64,000 bases of DNA from Chondrus crispus (lineage: Eukaryota; Rhodophyta; Florideophyceae; Gigartinales; Gigartinaceae). A model generated the notes under the pieces. It did no database searches, was not told where the DNA came from, and saw nothing but the letters and a program-made list of their open reading frames with translations. The DNA lies in NCBI RefSeq assembly GCF_000350225.1, contig NW_005178819.1, forward strand, positions 157,244 to 221,243, written 5' to 3'. Positions 55,025 through 64,000 of this stretch are shown one piece after another. Numbering within the stretch: the stretch's first letter is position 1; each line of letters begins with the position of its first letter. The translations under genes and the position numbers were made by a program.

Positions 55025-55499
55025 CGTCAGTATTCCATCCGCATTGGGTGAGGTCCCTCAAAAGAAGGACTTTTACAACGACTCGATGGAAAAATACGTA
55101 GTCTTCCTTTTCGAGTAGTTAAAAGCAATCTTACCAGTCCGGTCGCAGGATCTGACGTGCGATAGCAACAAGTGCCGTCTTGCCGAGCAGTGTGTCTCAC
55201 CGATCGCTTGTGCCAATCTGGGCACTGCATGAGGTTACACTGTGGTGTCGGTCGTTATATAATTCTGTATTTGCTGGCATGTCGCAGGGTGAAATCACTC
55301 GACGTACAGCGACTTCAACCGGCAGTCTAAAAAGACAGGACCACAACGAAAGGCCTTGTCCCGCAGTTAGTTGCTGTGGGTTTACAAGGACATACTACAA
55401 CTTTAACGAAAGAATAAGACTTCGGTGATGGCCTCGGCGATAGTGTAATCAATAGCATATGTTCTTAAATGGAAATTCAGTAATTAACTTTTCCCGTGA

Positions 55500-56013
55500 G
55501 CAACTTGGAACCAAAATCCATGATGCCACCAATAAGGAGCGATTGCATTTGGGCGTGAGCCTGTCGGGTTAGGTAGAATTGGGAGCACCATAAGGCACCT
55601 CTCTGACTGACGCCGTTATGGTCGCAAGACATCCTAAACTATGCAAGGAAGCCCAATACCGCTATCAGAAGTTGTCCATCGAACGTGTACGATTTCGTCT
55701 GCACGAAAAGCCTCGCCCTAATACGGCTTTCACAACCGGTAATTTTGAAGTTTTTTAGAGTGATGCGGCCTTCGAACCGGTTGGTCTTGTAAATGTACGC
55801 CTTGGTCAACAAATCATTAAGCAGTTAAATGACAAAAAACATCCTCTTGCGAGCCGACAGTTCGTTAGTTCGACGAGTTCTACTCGGTCGTTGTTCTGGG
55901 TGATCACATTCATGGTTTGTATCGTTGCCCTTCACGTCACACCATCTAAGTGGGCGACCATGGTCTCTCCTGCCGCCTGGGTGGCGTAGATCTTCGTCAC
56001 AGCCCGAGTACAC
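55500..56013 (-). pseudogene. Ty3/gypsy Gag relic, same family as gypsy element 1
   Basis: Minus frame: LLNDLLTKA (55830-55800), then YTFDGQLLIAVLGFLA-stop-FRMSC, HNGVSQRGALWCSQFYLTRQ and AHAQMQ. It lines up with 10102-10390 motif by motif (LNDLFTKA, HTFGGQDPIAVLGFLARF, HNGVSEGATV-stop-CFQFYLTGQAHALLQ). It keeps the Trp that is a stop in element 1. The preceding frame 56013-55825 is the poorly conserved N-terminal part. No pol follows. Confidence 0.75.
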
Positions 56014-56500
56014 TGAGCTATCGTCGGCGTTTCGTCAAGCTTGACGCTACGGATATTGAATGCCTCGACGGACATTCAGCCCTGGAGTTTCTATTCGACT
56101 GAAGGCCTTCTACTTTGATGTGCTAATCTCGACCGCCAGTATGGTACCGGAGACGGCGTGGTAATCCAGAGATTGCCAAAGTACCTCTTAACCTGTGCAG
56201 GAGCCGTTGGGAGGGTGTGACGTCCCCTTCACGCGCGCTTCCACGACTCTGCGTGCGACTGCCGCGAGCGTCATGTCGGTATGTCGGCGACAAGAAGCTG
56301 ACCGAAGAACAAGCGCTCCAGTTTCGAGCGCTGCGCTTTGTTCCTGCAAAATCCACCCGTATCAAGTACAGGGGCGGCGTCTCCGAATCTGTCTGCCAAA
56401 AAGAAGCTACATGCTACGTTTCAGCTGCATTGTTTGCTACAATAAGCGGATTACTTAATCCCGAGAGGATTAATTAATCTGGTCTGTAGAGTAGACACAA

Positions 56501-56913
56501 GAAAAATAAATTAATTTTTGTCCTCATATGAGGACTAACGGTTTGATATCCGACCAAGCGTTATCATAGCATAGAAGACTGCGACGTTTATTTCTTTTCA
56601 ACTTTGATGTCCACGGATTGTTTTAGTAGATTGACTCAATTTAAAATTTTCCTAAGTTAAAACCGAGCAGAAAGCACTCAACGCAATGTTTCTATGCTAC
56701 TCGTATAAAAGTTGCTTACAATCAAATGCGCTCCGTAAGCAAACCTTTTCTTTTGAACAGCTTTATGTGCGTCAAAGAATTGGGTTTCTCTAAAATTGAC
56801 TAACAATGCTTTACCTGCAATGATGGACTTTCTGTTGCAAAAAACAGAAGTTGAATCGTTGCATTGCCTAGAAATAAAATAACTTTTATCCTCTTCTGAG
56901 GACTAACGGTCCG
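56501..56913 (+). repeat. Pair of 43-bp direct repeats
   Basis: GAAA-ATAAA-TAA-TTTT-TCCTC-T-TGAGGACTAACGGT occurs at 56501-56543 and 56871-56913. The core TCCTCATATGAGGA of the first is a palindrome. Meaning unknown; may be edges of a small repeat. Confidence 0.6.
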
Positions 56914-59258
56914 AAAACACCAGAGCGCTTCGCAGAAATGCTTTTCTCAGAATGGCCATGATACAAATATACGAGAACTATATGTGCCACTGACCAGGGA
57001 ATAACGAAGCTGGTTTTCTACCCTTTCGTTAATCGCAAGCATTTTATTTACTTTTTCCGATTACTTGGAGTAGAAAACTCGTATCTTCTGTCAAAACCGA
57101 TTTCAATCGGGCTACAATCTGATATCAAAACATCTGTCAAGGCCACGCAGCATTTTGCGAACGCCTACATGTGAACAGATAAAATTTCAAAAGAAAGGGC
57201 CTCCGAATAATTGACATTTGTATATGGCATGCCGCATTGCTTTTGACCATAAAAGCAACTACTATCAGCGCTCTAACATCCTCATGTCTCAGAGATATTG
57301 CAACTCCCTTTCATCCAATGCATCATGATCATAGACGATTTCGGAACGGAATGTCGCTCATCAAGGATATATCTTGAAGAATTTAACGAAACGGTTTAGG
57401 AATTCCACTCCGGATCGTCTATGTCATCTCACTTCCACTCTTCTGATCTTACATTTGTGAAATTACCAATCCCAACCTTCCTCATCATACATGCACTCAC
57501 AGCTACATTATTAGGCATCCGACGATAGTGATTAAGACCATTCCATGCATAGCAGTGCGTTGACAACGAATTCGAGAAGTTTTATGTTTCAGGTGCAAGA
57601 AATCGCCTCTCATATTTGCTCGTTACAGACCAAATGATGAACGAAGGTGAAGGATACTTCTTTCAGTCCAGATGCATTTCCACAACTCACAGTTGCAGAC
57701 GAATATATGGAGCGGCGTTACATGCCAAATGGGGGCATGCGAAAATGATATGAAAGATTTTATTAGGAGGCATACGGATCAACTTGCGATTCGATGCTTG
57801 GCATGAACATATCAACGGAAACTAGAATTTGGGAGGGTCGAAATCACCCATGCAGAATCAATTATGATCTCGGAAAAAACTTTTAACTTCTTCTGTCAGT
57901 TGGGCTAATTCACAGAAGATCTAGGCGGCTACTTAAAAAGGGTCAGAAGGGCATTTCATTCTTCCTTACACTACCGGGCAGACAGGAGTCTCTGGAAGAA
58001 AGTGTGCCACGGCGTTAAGACAAGGCCCTCAAGACTTGTTCAGTAATCTCCAGCTATATCGGCAGGATCTTCTGACATAACATGTGCCACGACGTTCATG
58101 GCAATAACTGGAAAACAGAGATCCCTGGCTATAACTCTCGACTGTGTAGATATGCAGGCTAGGCCACGCGAGTCGAAATGTAACAAAGAAGCTCCAGGGC
58201 AGAAGACAGTAATGCCATTCGCCCGAAAACGGTGGCAGTTTTGTCTTTGAGGGAAGGAATGGGCCTTATGCTCAGCGAATAAAAGAGAGATGCCCAATCA
58301 AAACAACGTCTGCTTGTCGAGGCATTGAACATTCCTGGGCAATCTATAAATTTGAGTTTGTTTAGGAAGTTTCTAGTGGTTGTCAGAAGAGTGGTGTGCA
58401 CTTAGGCAAAAATATATGGATAAGTGCGAGGTGAGTTTTATGTGTAAGATTTTTCAGTATTTCTGTGCATACATGTCTTTTCAGAGCGTCAAGACTGTTT
58501 GATGGCATCAGTAGCTGGCTCGTGAGAACAAGACGCATTTTGTGGACATGCAGCAAGGGTCTTCTACGAGAGCAGCGTGTAGTTGGAGATTCAATTCCAT
58601 CATGGGACAGTTTGCAACTGATCTGAAGGCTAAATATTGAAGCAACATATGAGGCATGACGTGTGTTGGAATACATTCAGCATTTGCTCCGTATTGCATA
58701 AAAGAAATCGTTTCGTTTCTTGCTCAGCCAGAAGTGAAGGTGGAATTTTTTGAAGGATGATGTGGATTGCTCACACAGGTGTGAAATGTACTTGTACAGT
58801 ACAGCACACCACGCTATGCCATTCCAGATCCCTCCAAAAATAACTGACAGCGAGAAACTGATGTTTGTATCTCACAGCGTTTACGGTTGAAGTCCTGCAA
58901 TTGCACTGAAATCACCTGTTATTTGGAACTGCTGTACATGCCGACAAAGGTATTCTATCAAAAAGCCGTCTATAGTAACCTATCCCTGCTATATACAGCA
59001 GAATATACTGGCTGTACTGTTGACTGTATGTTCAAGTCTCTGGCCATCCAAATACAGCCACCGTTCACACTGGTGGTACATCGCATATGCAAAGTGTGTA
59101 CAAATCGGAGCACCAATGCATAGATTTATAGCGCATGCTATTTTGCAGTTACACCAAAGAAGTGAACCTTTCGTAAAAATAAAATTCGGCAATGAGAATT
59201 TAAGAAGATGTCTCCGCCAGTTTGCAAAGTCTCAGTTTGCATTGCTTTGTAGGGCAAC

Positions 59259-59318
59259 GCAATTCCGGATGATGCACTTCCGTGCAATGCACTTCCGGGC
59301 AATTCAATTCCGGGTACC
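59259..59318 (+). repeat. 15-bp tandem repeat, four units
   Basis: GCA(A/C)TTCCGG-GCAAT-type units at 59259, 59274, 59289 and 59304. The period keeps frame and encodes FR-M/I-H/Q repeats in a 101-codon open frame, probably by chance. Confidence 0.85.
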
Positions 59319-60815
59319 ATTCTGAAAATGATGCTTCTTACTGTAGTAGTCCCAGTCACCACCTGGAACAAAGTCCAAAACTCCATATAATCTGCGTGTA
59401 CGAATCATATAAACAGTAAGCCCGTGTATCTAAAGAAATTCTGTTCGCCTCTGATCAACCAACGACCTTGCACCGATTTGCTATCCTTCTATTCGAAGCG
59501 CACAGTGCGTTGCAATAATTGTCTATTGGAGGGTATATTAATGTGGCAATGCTGGCCCATCAAACGAAAACGTATTCGAGTATTTTCTGGATATATCATA
59601 TTTATGGATACAGCCCGCAATACTCCTCAATAAAGGAACTGTCACTAGGAGGATAGAAGATGAACCAGACTCAGAAACTTTTTCTGTCGAGTGATATTAT
59701 TTCTCGAATGTTAAGAGTTAGCGTGGAAAATCAAAAAGCATTTCAGCATGCCTGTTTTCGGAATCTAAGCTTTACTGCGGTTTGGCATCATCATGGTGTA
59801 CAGTACTCCAATCAATTGTGATCTGCTTGTCTAATTTGACAACTTGAATTGGTTAGATATGGGGGCTCCCTTCTCAGAAGCAGTTCATGATCTATTGGGG
59901 TTTATTTCATGTTTCCTGAAGTTATTTTAGAGGCAACAGATTTCCGTTTATTTGAAGTGCATTTGATAGATTCCATGGAGGGGACGGTAGGGTGACCTAC
60001 GGACCATCGATGTAGGGATCGAAGAGTTTTGAATTCTATAAATAGTGACGGCCTGCCCGGATACAAGGAAACAATTAAACAGCATTACAATCTTGGCGCG
60101 AAACGCGGAGACAGGAGGAATCCTCGTCATGTTGACGTTAGTTTCCAGAGAATCGAAGGTCTTTATTTTTTCCTACGGATCATGTGATAAGATACATTTG
60201 TGTTTTATTAGAGGTTGCTCCGTACGGAAGAATATGTTTTATGTGGATCTAAAATCAGCGAGAAGTGCTCGAAAACCACAGATGATTCTTCTCGGCGGCA
60301 TGAAAGGGAGGACGGACATGTTCTTCCCCTTTCAATTATTCACCTTTCCTTTACCCGCAACTTTGAATGGACCGCTGCGGAGAACAACTGGTCAGAGTCA
60401 CGGTAAGCCCATAGGGATGGAGTCTCATGTGTAGAGTGGATAAAAAGCGTGACGAAGGAGTGACGCAGGTACTACTTTTTTGAAGCGTGATGAGTACAGT
60501 GCGTAAGAAGTTGGCAAGCCATCATGAATATATATACATCTATAAGGAAGTTGAGTTCTGGATCTTCAGCGGTGTGCAGCTGACAGGGCCGGAGAAGTGT
60601 ATAGAGATATTCTCATCAGGAAGGTGTTCAAGGAACGCTACCGGCAACTGAGTTATCAAAATTAAGCATATAAACAGGTTGAATGTGTATTCGTGAATCT
60701 TGAATGCGATTGCAAGCTGTTTATTTCTAGATACAATGGGAAGCAGTTTGTTTAATTCATTGCGGTAGAGAGTACCCCATTCGAATGATCTGCAAGATTT
60801 TATTGCCTATGACGA

Positions 60816-60849
60816 GTACGTTTAGAAATGGTGTACGTTTAGAAATGGT
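60816..60849 (+). repeat. 17-bp perfect tandem duplication
   Basis: GTACGTTTAGAAATGGT twice in succession (60816-60832 and 60833-60849). Confidence 0.95.
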
Positions 60850-61535
60850 GTTCAAAATGACTTTCTCACCTTCCCGTTTAATGTTGTACTTTTACGAAAA
60901 AGTCTGACTCCATATGAGGCATTCCGCTTGTCGTCTAGGACATTAGACCCTGCTGTGCATGCGACTGCTCTTAGGAATTGCAGCTGGTGGACGGTACGAG
61001 TTTTAGTGCGATGGCCGATAACTTCTCAAGCTGAATGCAAAAAAAAAGTTCACATTGTGAGGTTACGGTCAGAAGCCATGACCACATCGCCATGAATTTT
61101 TGGTTCATTATTACTTCTTGACAGGACGACGTGATTCTGATGATGAAGACTGCGGCAGACTGCAGCAGTGCACACATGTCTACCACGTGATGCCAGCAGT
61201 TCAGAACGGGATAAATTTTAGTTCGTGTACACGTATGCCTGAATACCACGTGGACAAGAGCGAGATTAGTGGCATCCAACTTACTGTTTTACTGTACCCT
61301 GAAGATATTCGTAGTTTTACGATGGTTGATGGTCAGTGGGACATCAGCTAAACAGGATCCAACATGCCACAGTAGCGCGCTACAGTAGAACAGGATGAAT
61401 CAAACATTAAAAAGGACGAAAAATTCAAAAGGAAAACAAAGAAAGAGAAAAAGACATGATGAAAAAGGAGACACGACACGAGGGCGGCAGTGCCGGGGAT
61501 GGGTGGGAGAGAAATAGACATGGGGAGGAGAGGTA

Positions 61536-62368
61536 CAGGGGGGGACGCGCAATAGTGCCGCTTTCGTTATTGCCACCCTCGAATTAGTGCCGCCAAAACC
61601 GGCAGACACAGGTTCTGCCACGTGTCATGCACGACGTCGTCATCGGCCACTCCTCATGCGCCTCAGCTCATCTCAATTGGTGACGTGATGGCACCTCACT
61701 CAAAGACCCTAACATGACTCCTGAAAAGATCGCCAAAGCGAAGCGTACGCGCCTTACGATTGCACAGAAAATCGAGGTTGGGCATCTGCTGCAGGTCGGG
61801 AATGCGAATGCCACAGTTATGCGTCAGTTCAAAATTTCAGAGCGAACCATCCGAAACATCAAACGATCTCTTCCTTCACTCCAACAAATTGTGACCAACA
61901 CCGCTACAACGCTCGGAACAAAGACTTTGCACTCTGCGATGTGGAGGAATGGATTGAGATCGAGACTAATGAGCTTGTGGCAGAAGCTTCTATTAGTGAT
62001 GCTTGCGATTCAATACATTATGGTGGAGAGCTACCGAAGCAGTCTGCCAGTGATGCTATGATGGATGATTGTGTGGCAGAAGGCGAGTGTGAAATTATGG
62101 AGAGGCGGGCCGTACCGAGTGCTGTAGTGTTAGCAAGGTTGTTTGGGTCTTTGGAGAGTCTGAGTGTGGAGTGCGATGTGAGCAATGCCTTATCGCACTT
62201 GAGGTCCGCAAAACGAGCTTTTCTAGAAGCTAGGCATGAGAGACAGGGTCAGGCAACAACAGCAGACTTCTGGCCGGGTAGTGATTCTGCTTTCTGATAG
62301 TTACGCTCCGAATTAGTGCCGTATTATTAGTCCCTACACAGGGCGGCACTAATGCGTAGGGTCGACTG
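61536..62368 (+). mobile_element. Internally deleted pogo/Tigger DNA transposon (833 bp)
   Basis: Ends are CAGGGG... on the left and, reading inward from the right, CAGTCGACCC; both lead to A-TAGTGCCGC 16 bases in. TA dinucleotides flank both ends (61534-61535, 62369-62370), the target duplication of the Tc1/mariner/pogo superfamily. ATTAGTGCCG recurs near 61586 and 62313 as subterminal repeats. Inside are an N-terminal helix-turn-helix and a C-terminal tail of a transposase, without the DDE core. Confidence 0.85.
61714..62297 (+). pseudogene. Tigger/pogo transposase lacking its catalytic core
   Basis: The frame from ATG 61714 gives KRTRLTIAQKIEVGHLLQVG, NATVMRQFKISERTIRNIKR (residues 10-50), the CENP-B N-type helix-turn-helix that binds transposon ends. 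After about 61890 the reading shifts to the frame 61941-62297, which has an acidic stretch (WIEIETNELVAEASISD) and ends with ALSHLRSAKRAFLEARHERQ and TTADFW, the usual Tigger C-terminus. The roughly 300-residue region with CENP-B second domain and DDE core is absent. It could still encode a DNA-binding repressor if the frameshift were bridged. Confidence 0.8.
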
Positions 62369-62370
62369 TA

Positions 62371-62881
62371 GCGGGATAGGACAGCTCGCTTCTACTACTT
62401 ATGGGTCGGCGGCGAGGCGGGTACAGCGAGACGCCCGGCTGTCAGTAAGTGCTTACAAAATCGTGCTATTTCCCGTGGAGTTTCACCCCTACAGTAGTAT
62501 ACACACAGTGTACAAGTTGGTACCCCCCGAAATTGTACACTTTATGAAAATAAACGAAAAATCAGCTTCCAAACATCTGCCGAAGCCGATTTTCACATGG
62601 CTAAACAGAGCACGGGTCCCCGAATCTTGTGCTGTAAACGGCGAATCGCCTCATTTACGGCAAACGCGGTCGCCTCTCGTGAGAGCATCACCTCAAACAA
62701 GGCATTTCTGCAAAAACGGACACCAAACTTGAACACTACAGTAATTGGGCAATTCAAATTGGACATGCAAATTTTTATCGTCAGAAAAACATTTCAAGCG
62801 CAGGTGGATGCACGCCACCTCCATTGCTATCGAAATGGGTTAACCTGATGTCATTTTTCATTTGCTATCAAAGACGTTGGC
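62371..62881. other. No gene recognised
   Basis: Two overlapping plus frames (62352-62732, 62597-62848) lack motifs. This is probably the 3' untranslated part and end of the transposon whose transposase starts right of 62882, but its terminal repeat was not identified. Confidence 0.45.
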
Positions 62882-64000
62882 TCACAGACACTGAAAAGTT
62901 TCAAGACCAAGTTGCTCCTTTACCTTCCTTGCTCTAGCTTCGGCCTTCTTCTGACAGACGATGCGCTTCGCTACTTGAAGACGAACTGCCACGGGATGTG
63001 GGGCTAAATCACGGACGCCATACGCATTGACACGCAGAGCCAGAGCCTGTTTCTCAGTTCTCAAACATTCTTTCATTGTCTTTGCATATAACACGGTCTC
63101 ACGTTGGACCTTCACCGCATCCTTTTTTTCCTTTACTGCCCTTCGCGCACTGTCTAGAATATTTTTCTCCTTGGCTTTCTGCAGCGCCGCCCCAGATGTT
63201 AAACATAAACCAACTGCAGTGTACAATAAACCGCGACATAATACCACCGGCTGCAATCCAATGCCATCTCTTTGTAATTGTCGTTTCTTATTGATCATTT
63301 TCGATATATCCTCAACGCTGATTCGCTTAGTATGTTCCTAATAAGACATTGGGCGCGATACGTTCAATAAAGGTCGCCAGTCTAAAGGATAGATACCTGA
63401 TTTCCCAAATGCCTTCTCAATATCACTTCTTGTAAAGGCCATTGTGTAGGCTTTCGTTACCAGCTTCAAAAAATCAAATGCGTCATAAACGTTACTGTTA
63501 TCGGCAGATGACAGTCTCTCAACTAGATTAGGCAAGTGCATCTTGAAAGGTCCGAACACGCCAACATCTAAGGGCTGTGTCACTCCACTGGTGTGCGATG
63601 GCAATGCATAGGCAAAAATACCAGCTCTGTCAAACATATCCAACACACGAAACGTCATATGACTGCGATATCCATCCATAAGTAGGAGCATTTTTTGACC
63701 ATTCCTTGTGTGCTCAAAGTTGTCTTTCACGAAAAATGTTGCCCATTCCATGAAGCTGCTGGAGTCAACTCCGGCGATATGTTTACGTGTGGTAATTAAA
63801 CTGCCATTACGAAGGCAATCAGTAACAGTTTCAACGCATTCTCCATCTCCGTAATTCGATACTCTAAAATTTAGAGACTTGCCTTTCACAACGAAAAGGG
63901 GTCGCCCCAAACACCCACTGGCGAATATAACAGGCATCATTGTAATACGCTCAATGTTTCGGAATTCTGGGGACCTTTGAACCGCAAAAGATGACCTTGT
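62882..64000 (-). pseudogene. pogo/Tigger DDE transposase, partial (5' end outside window)
   Basis: Open to the window edge. From the right: SPEFRNIERITMMPVIFA, a typical entry to the DDE core, then LLLMDGYRSHM with Asp (residue 89 counted from the Met at 63940) and ALPSHTSGVTQPLDVGVFGPFK with Asp 125, 35 residues apart (DD35D). The first catalytic Asp lies right of 64000. TAG at 63338-63340 interrupts the frame, which stays open down to 62882 with EHTKRISVEDISKMINKKRQ and a long charged helix, the usual C-terminus. The transposase would cut and paste its element; the stop makes this copy probably dead. It may be the family that mobilised the 833-bp element next to it. Confidence 0.88.

Larger units (their letters stand above)
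56914..61533. other. AT-richer region without recognised gene
   Basis: Longest frames are 60045-60434 (plus, 129 codons) and 61279-60971 (minus, 102); neither has a motif. Minus frames 58700-58040 alternate and look like a dead gene, but no family is recognisable. Contains two small tandem repeats listed separately. Confidence 0.45.

Overview
The window looks like repeat-rich nuclear DNA of a eukaryote: no bacterial gene order or ribosome-binding sites, no rRNA, one 928-base run of N (17193-18120), and nearly all recognisable coding sequence belonging to transposable elements in varying decay. The mix of Ty1/copia, chromodomain-carrying Ty3/gypsy, pogo/Tigger and PIF/Harbinger elements, with mixed GC, would fit a multicellular red alga (Chondrus-like) best. 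This is an inference; an oomycete or fungus is not excluded.

Layout. 1-1004: flank with a conserved minus-strand coding fragment. 1010-6201: a Ty1/copia element with near-identical LTRs, AGAAT target duplication and a half-tRNA(iMet) primer site, but a broken polyprotein. 7487-8114: LTR of family 1, followed by unrecognised coding-like sequence (8173-9085). 9225-15660: LTR-like repeat of family 2 and a decayed plus-strand Ty3/gypsy gag-pol. 15681-17192: antisense coding-like sequence running into the assembly gap. 18176-20330: another LTR-like start and a gag-like region. 21060-27745: a minus-strand Ty3/gypsy with chromodomain whose reverse transcriptase has been deleted. 29501-30141: second family 1 LTR, preceded by a polypurine tract. 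30181-30836: copia RNase H relic. 32026-32570: PIF/Harbinger transposase relic. 32868-33531: second family 2 repeat. 34820-35290 and 36969-38030: decayed host-type genes (the latter armadillo-like). 42024-48829: the best preserved element, a minus-strand Ty1/copia with TG...CA LTRs and GCGGC target duplication. 48894-51320: decayed cellular-type coding sequence on both strands. 51400-52046: third family 1 LTR. 53690-56030: minus-strand pseudogene fragments and a second gypsy gag relic. 56040-61530: AT-richer, no recognised gene. 61536-62368: complete but internally deleted pogo/Tigger element with TA target duplication. 62882-64000: DDE domain of a pogo/Tigger transposase running off the window.

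The elements are nested and head-to-head, so the genes do not form one pathway; each element would have copied itself when intact. Two themes cut across families: near-perfect snap-back inverted duplications that interrupt coding frames (4875-4948, 37191-37251, 49110-49154, plus a hairpin at 9113-9161), and recurrent sense-strand G-to-A type lesions (Trp to stop, Cys to Tyr, Asp to Asn). Most coordinates for decayed genes are approximate because frames shift; homology calls are from motif recognition, not database search.
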